From contig CAYZQE010000010.1 of the NCBI GenBank assembly GCA_964480635.1, positions 1-41,342 of the forward strand: a stretch of 41,342 nt of DNA, read 5' to 3'. Within the stretch, counting starts at the first letter, position 1. The number at the start of each line of letters is the position of its first letter. Below are positions 22,569 through 30,241 of the stretch, piece by piece. Under the pieces are notes generated by a model, which had not been told where the DNA came from, ran no database searches, and was given only the letters and a program-made list of their open reading frames with translations. Source of the DNA: CAYZQE01 sp964480635. Lineage in GTDB: Bacteria; Pseudomonadota; Gammaproteobacteria; GCA-001735895. Both the position numbers and the translations under genes were made by a program.

Positions 22569-24221
22569 ATGAGCAAAACTACTGACACAAGCCCATCATT
22601 TCAGTTACCGCTCAAATTTCATGCCCAAATGAATGATTTTCAAAGAATTATTTATTGTTTATTTAACTGTAGACTCGTCAGTTATTTATTCATAATTTTT
22701 ATTATTTTTGCGGCACTATTCGTAACCCTTTTATTTAGTACTGCTCAACTCAATGATCATATTATTTTAACCGCTTCAGTTTTATTTTTTGCAGCATTAG
22801 TTGCCTTACTTTTGACCTCTAAACTTGTTTGGAACAATTATATAAAACCCATACAAGAACTAGAAATTTGGGGTCAAAAAATAAGAAGTGGTGAGCTGGA
22901 TTATAAAATGCCATTGCCTAAACATGGTGAATTAACTCAAGTTTCAGATGACCTAAACGATTTAGGTACCATGCTGCATCATTTAGCAAAAGATACCGAT
23001 AAGCAACTTCAAGAACATACCCAATATACAGTTCAAAAAACACAATCCTTATCAATACTTTATGATATAGCCGCCAGCATTAATACTTCAAATGATTTAA
23101 ATGATTTATTAAAACGTTTTTTAAATACACTCACTCAAATTTTATCGGCTCAAGCTGGCGCTGTTCGATTACTGAATACTGATAACCAAATGGAATTAGT
23201 CGCCAGTTTAGGCTTTGATGATGATTTAATTAAAAAAGAAAAGCTTTTGCCCGCTGATAGCTGTGCCTGTGGCTTAAACGAATCAACTGATGCTGTGTTT
23301 TTTCAAGAAAATCTATTACCTTGTGGTAAGAGAGTGGGTCATAAATTTTTTAAGAAAAACATTGGCTTGCTTGTTGTTCCGCTTAAATATCAAGGTAAAA
23401 TATTAGGCGTTTATAATTTGTTTATTGATTCTAGTTTAGATATAAACAGTAATGATTACATTGATTTATTTACCAGTATTGGCAATCATTTAGGTATGGC
23501 AGTTGCTAAAGCCCGCTTAGACGAAGAATCCACCAATCTATCTATCATGCAAGAACGGAATCGTATCTCTTATGAATTACATGATTCTTTAGCCCAAACC
23601 TTAGCCAGTATCCGCTATCAAGTACGCGTCTTAGATGAAATATTACATCAAAGTGATGAGGCAGGCACATGGCAACAATTAGAAAAAATAGAAAGTGCAG
23701 TCGATTATGCTAACTCTGAATTACGTGGTTTAATTGCGCACTTCCAAGCCCCTATTCGAAAACAAGCTTTGGTACCTGCTATCCAAGACTTAGTAAAACG
23801 CTTTAGGGCAGAAACCGATATTCATATCTTCTTTCAATATACCATGAAAGAGCCGCTCAATTTAAGCGATGAAACACATTTAGAAGTCACCCGAATTGTT
23901 CAAGAAGCACTGACTAATATTCGTAAACACAGCCAAGCTGATGTTGCTCGTATTATGATGCAAATAAAAGAAACTGACCGTTTGCATATTTTAATTGAGG
24001 ATGATGGCATAGGTTTACCAGAAACAATTGAGCAATCTGCTCCTGGTCTTCAAATTGGTTTAACCAGTATGAAAGACCGTGCCAAACGCCTTAATGCCTC
24101 ATTAACTTTCGAAAGTGAAGAAGATGAAGGCACACAAATTAAATTAGAAGTAAATCTAGAGTCACCAACACCTAAACAATCTGTTAATATTGACACAAAT
24201 TTTCAACTGACAAGCTTATGA
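22569..24221 (+). CDS. NarX-like sensor histidine kinase with cysteine-rich GAF domain
   Basis: A 550-residue histidine kinase of the NarX/HisKA_3 class. Two membrane helices at about 36-57 and 65-88 are separated by only about seven residues, so there is no periplasmic nitrate-binding domain. A HAMP linker (about 88-140) and a GAF-like domain (about 165-315) follow. The GAF region contains C232, C234 and C252 (DSCACG and LLPCGK), suited to metal or redox sensing. The dimerisation box is ERNRISYELHDSLAQTLASI with phospho-acceptor H338. The ATPase domain contains VQEALTNIRKHSQA and DDGIGLP. It sits 11 bases after dsrR and overlaps the response regulator by four bases. Control of dsr genes by sulfur or redox state is likely but inferred. 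Confidence 0.9.
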   Translation: MSKTTDTSPSFQLPLKFHAQMNDFQRIIYCLFNCRLVSYLFIIFIIFAALFVTLLFSTAQLNDHIILTASVLFFAALVALLLTSKLVWNNYIKPIQELEIWGQKIRSGELDYKMPLPKHGELTQVSDDLNDLGTMLHHLAKDTDKQLQEHTQYTVQKTQSLSILYDIAASINTSNDLNDLLKRFLNTLTQILSAQAGAVRLLNTDNQMELVASLGFDDDLIKKEKLLPADSCACGLNESTDAVFFQENLLPCGKRVGHKFFKKNIGLLVVPLKYQGKILGVYNLFIDSSLDINSNDYIDLFTSIGNHLGMAVAKARLDEESTNLSIMQERNRISYELHDSLAQTLASIRYQVRVLDEILHQSDEAGTWQQLEKIESAVDYANSELRGLIAHFQAPIRKQALVPAIQDLVKRFRAETDIHIFFQYTMKEPLNLSDETHLEVTRIVQEALTNIRKHSQADVARIMMQIKETDRLHILIEDDGIGLPETIEQSAPGLQIGLTSMKDRAKRLNASLTFESEEDEGTQIKLEVNLESPTPKQSVNIDTNFQLTSL

Positions 24222-24877
24222 ACCTACGCGTAATTTTAATTGACGACCATACCCTTTTTCGTGAAGGGCTTGAAGGACTACTATCGAGAAGAGAAATCGA
24301 TGTGGTTGCTTCTGTCAGTAATGGCCAAGAAGGCATAGAAAAAGCTGAAGAGCTTAAGCCAAACATTATTTTATTAGACATGAGGATGCCCGAATTGAAT
24401 GGCATTGATGTTCTATTAAAACTAAAAAAATCTGGCTTAGAAATGCCCATAGCTATGCTCACAACCAGTACTGAAGAGAAAGACATTGTCGATTCTTTAC
24501 GAGGCGGTGCTAAAGGCTATCTTCTAAAGGATATGGAGCCAGACCTTTTAGTGGTTGCTTTACGTGATATCGTAGCGGGAAAGACCGTTGTAGCACCAAC
24601 CTTAGCCGCTGTTTTAGCTAAAGTTATTCAAGGTGATATCCCTGACGAACATGAAGTCAAAAGCCCATTTGATGGTCTTACTCCTAGAGAAACCGAAATT
24701 TTAGGTTTATTGGCCGAAGGTCAAAGTAATAAAGTTATTGCGAGAAATTTAGGTATCTCTGACGGTACCGTAAAACTTCATGTTAAAGCCATTTTACGTA
24801 AATTAAGTGTTCACTCACGAGTTGAAGCGGCTGTACTTGCCGTTGAACACGGTTTAAAAAAAGGTAGTATTAGATAA
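24218..24877 (+). CDS. NarL/FixJ-family response regulator
   Basis: A 219-residue regulator with a receiver domain and a LuxR-type DNA-binding domain. Receiver residues are D9-D10 (LIDDHTLF), phospho-acceptor D54 (ILLDMRMPELNG), T82 and K103 (GYLLKDMEPD). The C-terminal helix-turn-helix reads LTPRETEILGLLAEGQSNKV and LGISDGTVKLHVKAILRKL, typical of NarL. It is translationally coupled to the kinase (ATGA overlap). Position immediately after dsrR and just before the repeat-protein gene makes dsr and the globule protein plausible targets. Confidence 0.95.
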   Translation: MNLRVILIDDHTLFREGLEGLLSRREIDVVASVSNGQEGIEKAEELKPNIILLDMRMPELNGIDVLLKLKKSGLEMPIAMLTTSTEEKDIVDSLRGGAKGYLLKDMEPDLLVVALRDIVAGKTVVAPTLAAVLAKVIQGDIPDEHEVKSPFDGLTPRETEILGLLAEGQSNKVIARNLGISDGTVKLHVKAILRKLSVHSRVEAAVLAVEHGLKKGSIR

Positions 24878-24883
24878 TATAGA

Positions 24884-24914
24884 TTGATGCAAATTTTTAA
24901 TAAACATCTATACT
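24884..24914 (+). promoter_or_regulatory. Possible promoter for the repeat-protein gene
   Basis: TTGATG (24884-24889) and TATACT (24909-24914) are separated by 19 bases, slightly long for a standard promoter. The site lies between the regulator gene and the repeat-protein gene, which has ribosome binding site AAAGGA at 24931-24936. Confidence 0.35.
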
Positions 24915-24945
24915 TTTAGTTGAATTCAACAAAGGACAAAAAAAA

Positions 24946-25752
24946 ATGATAAAAATGAAGAACCTTTTAGCAACGGCAGCCATCGTATTAACAGCAAATA
25001 TGGCTATTTCTACTACTGCAAATGCTTTTTTCTGGCCTGAAAGCCAAAACTGGAATAATCCAAATGGATGGAGCAACAGCGTCAACGTTCCTAATTGGAA
25101 CAATGGCCCAGGTTGGAATAACAATGGTCCAAGTTGGGGCCCTTACGGTAATGGTAACGGAAGTAGCAATACTCCTTGGGGCGGTAATAGCATGCCTTGG
25201 AGCAGTAATGGTAATGGTTCAAACATGCCATTTAACAATGGAAGCATGCCTTGGAACAACAGCGGCAATGGTTCAAGCATGCCATTTAGTAACGGAAATA
25301 TGCCTTGGAGTAATAACAACAATAGCAATGGCTCTAGCTTTCCTTTTAATAATGGCAGCATGCCTTGGAATAACAATAGCAATAGCAATAATGGAAGCAA
25401 CGGCAATAATTCAAACTTCCCTTTTAGCAATGGAAACATGCCGTGGAGTAATAACAACGGTAATGGCTCTAGCTTTCCTTTTAGTAACGGGAATATGCCT
25501 TGGAGCAGTAATGGCAGCAACGGCTCTAGTTTTCCATTCAGTAATGGCAACATGCCGTGGAGCAACAACAGTGGTAATGGTAGTGGTAATAACTGGAGCA
25601 TGCCTTGGAACAACAATGGCAATGGTTCAAATTGGAGCACACCAAATTTTGGTTTTAATTCTGATAATGGCCCTAGTTTTGGTAACAACAATACAGCAGC
25701 GCCACAACAGGCACCGGCTGCTGCACCCGCAGCACCTGTTACTGCACAGTAA
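24946..25752 (+). CDS. Asn/Gly/Ser/Met-Pro-Trp repeat protein, candidate sulfur globule envelope protein
   Basis: The 268-residue protein starts with a signal peptide ending about TTANA, just before FFWPESQNWNNPNG. The mature part is low-complexity, rich in Asn, Gly, Ser, Trp, Phe and Met-Pro, and has no cysteine. Six copies of PF(N/S)NG(S/N)MPW are joined by Asn/Gly/Ser linkers of 9-19 residues; the C-terminus is an Ala/Pro/Gln tail. Sulfur globule proteins are exported, repetitive, and rich in glycine, asparagine and aromatics, so this fits in composition, export and position after dsr. I see no exact match to SgpA, SgpB or SgpC, so the name stays a candidate. A strong terminator follows. 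Another structural secreted protein is the alternative. Confidence 0.7.
   Translation: MIKMKNLLATAAIVLTANMAISTTANAFFWPESQNWNNPNGWSNSVNVPNWNNGPGWNNNGPSWGPYGNGNGSSNTPWGGNSMPWSSNGNGSNMPFNNGSMPWNNSGNGSSMPFSNGNMPWSNNNNSNGSSFPFNNGSMPWNNNSNSNNGSNGNNSNFPFSNGNMPWSNNNGNGSSFPFSNGNMPWSSNGSNGSSFPFSNGNMPWSNNSGNGSGNNWSMPWNNNGNGSNWSTPNFGFNSDNGPSFGNNNTAAPQQAPAAAPAAPVTAQ
25195..25620 (+). repeat. Imperfect tandem coding repeats
   Basis: Within the repeat-protein gene, units of roughly 54-75 bases recur six times or more, each containing a version of the codons for PFSNGNMPW followed by an Asn/Gly/Ser linker. Unit length varies in multiples of three, so the frame is kept. This pattern favours expansion and contraction by recombination or slippage. 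Confidence 0.8.
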
Positions 25753-25773
25753 GTACTAAGTCGTTCTTATTTT

Positions 25774-25804
25774 AAAGCCACTATCTTTGATAGTGGCTTT
25801 TTTA
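25774..25804 (+). terminator. Rho-independent terminator after the repeat-protein gene
   Basis: A perfect 12-bp stem: AAAGCCACTATC (25774-25785), loop TTT, GATAGTGGCTTT (25789-25800), then TTTA. It closes the dsr-kinase-regulator-repeat protein region. Confidence 0.9.
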
Positions 25805-25838
25805 TGCCCGTAACTTAAATTTACTGATTATCAGTCAT

Positions 25839-25867
25839 AATAACAATGATATGAAGTCATTGTTATT
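25839..25867. promoter_or_regulatory. Perfect 11-bp inverted repeat upstream of the rhodanese gene
   Basis: AATAACAATGA, seven bases, TCATTGTTATT, 27 bases before the rhodanese ATG. No T-tract follows, so it looks like an operator or a leader hairpin. A smaller dyad ACTGA-TTA-TCAGT (25823-25835) lies next to it. Confidence 0.45.
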
Positions 25868-25894
25868 TCATCAAATATCAATTTAAACAATCTA

Positions 25895-26359
25895 ATGAAA
25901 ACATTTAACGACCTTGTCAGCGACAGCTTGTCACATATCCAAGAAATAATGCCTTGGGATTTAGAAGAAAAATTAGAATCAAATCATAAGCTATTGATTG
26001 TTGATATTCGAGAAAGAGATGAATTTAATGCCATGCATATTAATGGCTCTATTCTAGCGCCCAGAGGAATTTTAGAATCTTGCTGTGACTATGATTATGA
26101 CGAAACCATTCCAAAGCTGGCCTCTGCTAGAGACTCTGAGGTAATTGTTGTTTGTCGTTCTGGTAACCGTAGTGCTTTAGCCGTCTTGACGATGCAATTG
26201 ATGGGTTATAGTCATATAAGCTCACTTAAAACCGGTTTAAAAGGTTGGAATGAATATGATCAACCATTAATTAATAAAGACAATAATGAGGTTGACCCCG
26301 ATGATGCGGATACATTTTTTAATACGCTATTAAGAGATGAGCAAAAATCACCCGTTTAA
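25895..26359 (+). CDS. Rhodanese-domain sulfurtransferase
   Basis: A 154-residue single-domain rhodanese of the cytoplasm. The active-site loop is CRSGNRS with persulfide-forming C87. Family blocks LLIVDIRERDEFNAMHINGS and GLKGWNEYDQPL flank it. An N-terminal extension of about 25 residues (SDSLSHIQEIMPWDLEEKL) and an acidic C-terminal tail are additional. It would carry sulfane sulfur and could feed TusA or DsrEFH; its place beside the dsr region supports this but does not prove it. It converges on the S24-like gene. Confidence 0.92.
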   Translation: MKTFNDLVSDSLSHIQEIMPWDLEEKLESNHKLLIVDIRERDEFNAMHINGSILAPRGILESCCDYDYDETIPKLASARDSEVIVVCRSGNRSALAVLTMQLMGYSHISSLKTGLKGWNEYDQPLINKDNNEVDPDDADTFFNTLLRDEQKSPV

Positions 26360-26361
26360 TA

Positions 26362-26454
26362 TTAATCTTCAAGCTTATCCATACAGACGCGTGCGGCATG
26401 GTTCAGGTCACGCAGAGGACGTAAGCAATTTATAGAGGTGGGTCTATAGATCGT
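26362..26454 (-). other. Out-of-frame 30-codon coding-like stretch downstream of the S24-like gene
   Basis: On the minus strand, in the +1 frame relative to the S24-like gene, the bases read TIYRPTSINCLRPLRDLNHA and then ARVCMDKLED before TAA at 26362. The composition looks like real protein and has more GC than the flanking sequence. It has no ATG, GTG or TTG start; the first codon listed is ACG. It ends two bases from the convergent rhodanese stop. It could be a frameshifted extension of the S24-like protein, a small gene with a non-standard start, or a degraded gene end. Confidence 0.35.
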
Positions 26455-26803
26455 AACGTTTTCGGTCTTTACGTCGCTTACCAGACTGTTGACTCACGAC
26501 GCCCACAAGGTCATCACAGCCACCTTTTAAAACAATTTCAGGATGACCACTTTCAATCGCTCTTAAGACATACTGATCATTTTCTAAAAATAACTGACGC
26601 AATATATATTCATCATTATTTTCTCCAATGGCTGCGACCACATAGCATTCATTTTTTACTGTGCCACCTGGGTCGATCACAATGACATTGCCATGGATAA
26701 ATTCAGGCATCATGTCGTCACCAAGCACTTGTAGCGCAAATGGCTCACTGGCACCACAATTGCCCATGTCTGCATCAATTTGAATTCCTGCTATTTCTGC
26801 CAT
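26444..26803 (-). CDS. S24/LexA-like fold protein without catalytic Ser-Lys
   Basis: The 119 residues match the C-terminal beta-rich domain of LexA, UmuD and phage repressors: FALQVLGDDMMPEFIHGNVI, VIDPGGTVKNECYVVAAIG, and EYILRQLFLENDQYVLRAIE. No DNA-binding helix-turn-helix precedes it. At the position of the catalytic serine (G-x-S-M in LexA) the sequence is GDDMM, with Asp, and the lysine partner near YILRQL is not present. It should therefore not self-cleave and may serve as a dimerisation or binding module. The C-terminus is very basic (GKRRKDRKRYDL), which could contact nucleic acid. Its stop is followed by an out-of-frame coding-like stretch. Role unknown. Confidence 0.78.
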   Translation of the reverse strand: MAEIAGIQIDADMGNCGASEPFALQVLGDDMMPEFIHGNVIVIDPGGTVKNECYVVAAIGENNDEYILRQLFLENDQYVLRAIESGHPEIVLKGGCDDLVGVVSQQSGKRRKDRKRYDL

Positions 26804-26872
26804 GCTGATTACCTATTCTAATGAAGCCTAATGTGATGTTTCTATATTGGGTTTAACAAGCATAAAACAATC

Positions 26873-28702
26873 CTATGCTTCATCACTAGCATCAGTTTTT
26901 ACAGATTCTTTTTCTTTTTGCTGTAATTGCCACATAGAATGATAATGGCCTTGGCTGTCTAATAATTCGTCATGAGTGCCTTGTTCTATAATGTCACCCT
27001 TATCTAAAACAATAATTAAATCGGCATCAATTACCGTTGAAAGGCGATGAGCAATGACTAAGGTTGTTTTATTGTTCGCTAAGGCACTTAATGATGACAA
27101 AATATTATTCTCAGAATGGCTGTCTAAACTTGATGTCGCTTCGTCAAACACTAATATTTCGGGGTTTTTAAGTAACACGCGGGCAATCGACACACGCTGT
27201 TTTTCACCACCCGATAATTTTAAACCACGTTCACCCACAATGGTGTCATAGCCCTCAGGTAACTGCATAATAAAGTCATGAATATCTGCTAATTTAGCGG
27301 CTTGATAGACATCGTTGATAGTTGCTTTCAGGTCAGCATATTGAATGTTATATAAAATAGTATCATTAAATAAAACAGTGTCTTGCGGAACAATACCAAT
27401 GTGGTTTCTTAAGCTAGTTTGCTTTAAGTCTACTATGTTTTGACCCGCAATAGAAATTGCACCGTTAGTAATATCATAAAAACGAAATAACAACCGCGCA
27501 ATGGTTGATTTACCTGAGCCAGATGCCCCAACAATGGCCAGTTTTTGACCGCTTTTAATTTCAAAATTAATATCTTTTAAAATATCTCGATTATCTTCAT
27601 AATTAAAATTAACCGATGAGAATTTTACCGTAGCATTTGAGCTATTAATCGCTAATGCTTTAGCATTTTTGGCATCTTTAATTTCAATCGGTGTTTCTAA
27701 TAAATTTATCGCGTTATCCATATCGGCTAGTGCATATTTTAACGAACGATAAATAATCCCTAAAAACCCTAATGGAATAAAAAGCTGCAACATCATGGTA
27801 TTTACCAAGACCAAGTCACCCAATGTCATCGTACCGTCTACCACGCCTTGCGCCGCATAAAACATAATAAAAGTAACGCCAACAGCAATAATAATGCCTT
27901 GACCAAAATTTAATAAAGACATGGTTGACTGACTTTTTACCGCTGCATTTTCCCATCCTTGCATGGTTTTTTCATAGCGGTTTATTTCGAGCGATTCATT
28001 ATTAAAATACTTAACCGTTTCATAGTTAATTAGGCTATCCATGGCTTTGCCATTGGCTTGCGAATCTAAGGCATTCATTTCATGGCGATAGTGCATGCGC
28101 CATTCGGTTAAAAAGAAAGTAAATGAAATGTAAGTTACCACAGTGACGACAATAATTACGGTGAAGTGATTGTCATATTGCACACCCAATATGGTTGCCA
28201 CCAAAATAAACTCGGCAAAGGTCGGAATGATATTAAAAACCAGATAATTGAGAATAGAGCTAAAACTTTGAGCACCACGCTCCATATCACGCGATATTGC
28301 CCCTGTATTTCGCTCTAAATGAAAGCGTAGAGACAAATTATGAATATGGCGCATAGTCGATACAGATAAGCTATTCATTGCGTGATACCGCACTCGTGCA
28401 AATATCACATCTCGCAGCTCATTAAAACCAGAATTCATTAAGCGCAAAAAACCATAGGCCAATAATAAAATAACGGGCAATACAATGGCCTGCTCGTTTT
28501 GGCTTTTATCTAAACCATCTACAATAAACTTTAACAGAATGGGCACGCCAACCATGGCAAGCTTAGAGATGATTAAGCAACTAAGGGCAAGCATAACACG
28601 CCCTTTATATTCCCATATAAAAGGCATCATCTTTTGAATGTTACTCCAATCTTTTCGATTAGAATGTGGTTTAGAGGTGCGTCCCCATGCTGCAGATACC
28701 AT
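26873..28702 (-). CDS. Atm1-type ABC exporter (fused membrane and ATPase domains)
   Basis: A 609-residue half-transporter with six membrane helices in the first about 320 residues and an ATPase domain after about 355. Nucleotide-binding motifs are Walker A GASGSGKST (392-400), signature LSGGEKQR (496-503) and Walker B ILVFDE (516-521). The block NYETVKYFNNE (226-236) is a hallmark of the Atm1/ABCB7/HMT1 group, which exports glutathione-linked sulfur or metal compounds. In a sulfur-oxidising host, glutathione persulfide export or metal detoxification are reasonable substrates, though not proven. It acts as a homodimer in the inner membrane. It lies 69 bases after the S24-like gene start, with the same orientation. 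Confidence 0.9.
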   Translation of the reverse strand: MVSAAWGRTSKPHSNRKDWSNIQKMMPFIWEYKGRVMLALSCLIISKLAMVGVPILLKFIVDGLDKSQNEQAIVLPVILLLAYGFLRLMNSGFNELRDVIFARVRYHAMNSLSVSTMRHIHNLSLRFHLERNTGAISRDMERGAQSFSSILNYLVFNIIPTFAEFILVATILGVQYDNHFTVIIVVTVVTYISFTFFLTEWRMHYRHEMNALDSQANGKAMDSLINYETVKYFNNESLEINRYEKTMQGWENAAVKSQSTMSLLNFGQGIIIAVGVTFIMFYAAQGVVDGTMTLGDLVLVNTMMLQLFIPLGFLGIIYRSLKYALADMDNAINLLETPIEIKDAKNAKALAINSSNATVKFSSVNFNYEDNRDILKDINFEIKSGQKLAIVGASGSGKSTIARLLFRFYDITNGAISIAGQNIVDLKQTSLRNHIGIVPQDTVLFNDTILYNIQYADLKATINDVYQAAKLADIHDFIMQLPEGYDTIVGERGLKLSGGEKQRVSIARVLLKNPEILVFDEATSSLDSHSENNILSSLSALANNKTTLVIAHRLSTVIDADLIIVLDKGDIIEQGTHDELLDSQGHYHSMWQLQQKEKESVKTDASDEA

Positions 28703-28773
28703 TAATACTCACTTTGTTGACAATATTTTGAGAGCCACATTATATACTGTAATGGCTCCAAAAAATGAATACG

Positions 28774-29238
28774 CTAATGAGTTTTAACAATGAGTAATTG
28801 ATCACCGATGGCTAGATCATTATTTTCATTCAATTCAATCACATAACTAGACAGTTTTTTAGATTTATAAATTGGGCACTTTAATTGCTGGCATGGCCTT
28901 AATTTTTGAACATCAACAACCCTTAACTGTCTATCTAACCATCCAACAGTTAACCCAATAGTCATATTTTTCATCCAAATACCATGATACCTGATCGCTG
29001 GAAATCTAAATAACATCCCCTGGTTCTTAGCTAAAGAAGTACGCCCCATTAAACCCATTTGTAATTGTTGCGGCGTTTGGGCAATTTCTATTTGATATAT
29101 GTCACCATTAATATTAAATTGCTGGACGGATAAGGATGTTTGCGCATTCATCGCGAAAGCATTAAAGCTAATGAAAGCTGCGGCTAAACTCAACAATTTA
29201 ACACTAAATAACACTGGGCTTAAGCCTCTAAATGACAT
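28774..29238 (-). CDS. DUF192 family exported protein
   Basis: A small exported protein of unknown function. The frame extends to 29310, but the ATG at 29238 is preferred. It has a good ribosome binding site (AAGGAAGA) and yields a signal peptide (SFRGLSPVLFSVKLLSLAAA to about FNAFA). The mature part has the DUF192 blocks EIAQTPQQLQMGLMGRTSL, GMLFRF, GIWMKNMTIGLTVGWLD and ENNDLAIGDQLLI. Two cysteines (PCQQLKC) are added in an insertion. The preferred start codon overlaps the start codon of the divergent efflux gene. Confidence 0.88.
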   Translation of the reverse strand: MSFRGLSPVLFSVKLLSLAAAFISFNAFAMNAQTSLSVQQFNINGDIYQIEIAQTPQQLQMGLMGRTSLAKNQGMLFRFPAIRYHGIWMKNMTIGLTVGWLDRQLRVVDVQKLRPCQQLKCPIYKSKKLSSYVIELNENNDLAIGDQLLIVKTH

Positions 29239-30238
29239 GATACGATCTTCCTTAAGTTTATTTTTTATTTTTATATTGTTTTTTAGCATTAAAGCGAATG
29301 CTTTAGACAATGTAAAGACACAAGCGCTTGCTGAATTAATAGTTCATCAGCAATATCAATTTCCTGCCCAAGTGATGGCGTTAAATAACATCACTATATC
29401 AAGTGAAATGTCAGGCATTATTATTTCACAATCTCACCTTGTTGGCACGATGGTCAATAAAGGACAAACATTAGTACGGCTTGATTGCACGGATAATGAA
29501 TTAGCAAAGGAGCAAGGCATATCTGCCTTAAAACGCCTTCAAATACAAACAAAATTAGACCAGCAGCAATTGACACGAGCACGACAATTGGTGCGCGTGA
29601 AAAGCATCTCTAAACAAGAACTCGACCAAAAGCAGACCGCGTTAGATGCCAGCATTGCTAGTTTAGAGCAGCAAAATGTGGCGTTAAAAATCATTGATCG
29701 AAATATCACGAAATGTACTATTAAAGCACCTTTTACAGGTCTTATTACTGACAATAATGCTCAGTTAGGCAGTTATACAACACCCGGCTTAGCTCTGGTT
29801 ACCTTATTAGACCCCAATAATGTTGAAATAAAGATGGGTTTACCTACCAATTTAGTGACAACACTAAAGGATATAAACAACATAAAGTTTAAGCAAAACA
29901 ACGTCCACTACGCGGTTAGCATTCGAGCCGTGATGCCCATGGTTGATCGAATGACTAAGCAACAAATGATAAGGTTGACTATTAACCATGCCAAAAAACC
30001 TTTGGCTAACAGCATGGGCAAAATACAGTGGCAAGGCCAACAAGCTTATCTTCCTAGCCAATATATCGTACAAAGAAACGGTGAGTTAGGGCTTTTTATT
30101 GCAGAGTCAAATAAAGCTATTTTTAAGCCTCTTGAACAGGCTATAGAAGGCCAAAATAGCCCAATAAACTTATCACCTAATACATTAGTTATCACCAATA
30201 AGCTATTGTTATTAAAAGATAAAGACCTAATAAACTAA
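29237..30238 (+). CDS. RND efflux periplasmic adaptor (membrane fusion protein)
   Basis: A 333-residue HlyD/AcrA-like adaptor that links an RND pump to the outer membrane. The ATG at 29237 gives a signal peptide (IRSSLSLFFIFILFFSIKAN). A lipoyl-like half follows (ISSEMSGIIISQSHLVGTMV), then a helical hairpin (about 85-150) and the second lipoyl half (NITKCTIKAPFTGLITDNNA). A beta-barrel comes last. No ribosome binding site is visible at this ATG, so the exact start is uncertain. It ends three bases before the permease gene. No outer membrane TolC-type gene is present in the window. Confidence 0.88.
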   Translation: MIRSSLSLFFIFILFFSIKANALDNVKTQALAELIVHQQYQFPAQVMALNNITISSEMSGIIISQSHLVGTMVNKGQTLVRLDCTDNELAKEQGISALKRLQIQTKLDQQQLTRARQLVRVKSISKQELDQKQTALDASIASLEQQNVALKIIDRNITKCTIKAPFTGLITDNNAQLGSYTTPGLALVTLLDPNNVEIKMGLPTNLVTTLKDINNIKFKQNNVHYAVSIRAVMPMVDRMTKQQMIRLTINHAKKPLANSMGKIQWQGQQAYLPSQYIVQRNGELGLFIAESNKAIFKPLEQAIEGQNSPINLSPNTLVITNKLLLLKDKDLIN

Positions 30239-30241
30239 GCC

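Noticed and set aside
25022..25759. Long alternative frames on both strands across the repeat-protein gene
   Set aside because: They are produced by the repetitive Asn/Gly codons; only the 24946 frame has a signal peptide, a ribosome binding site and natural repeats.
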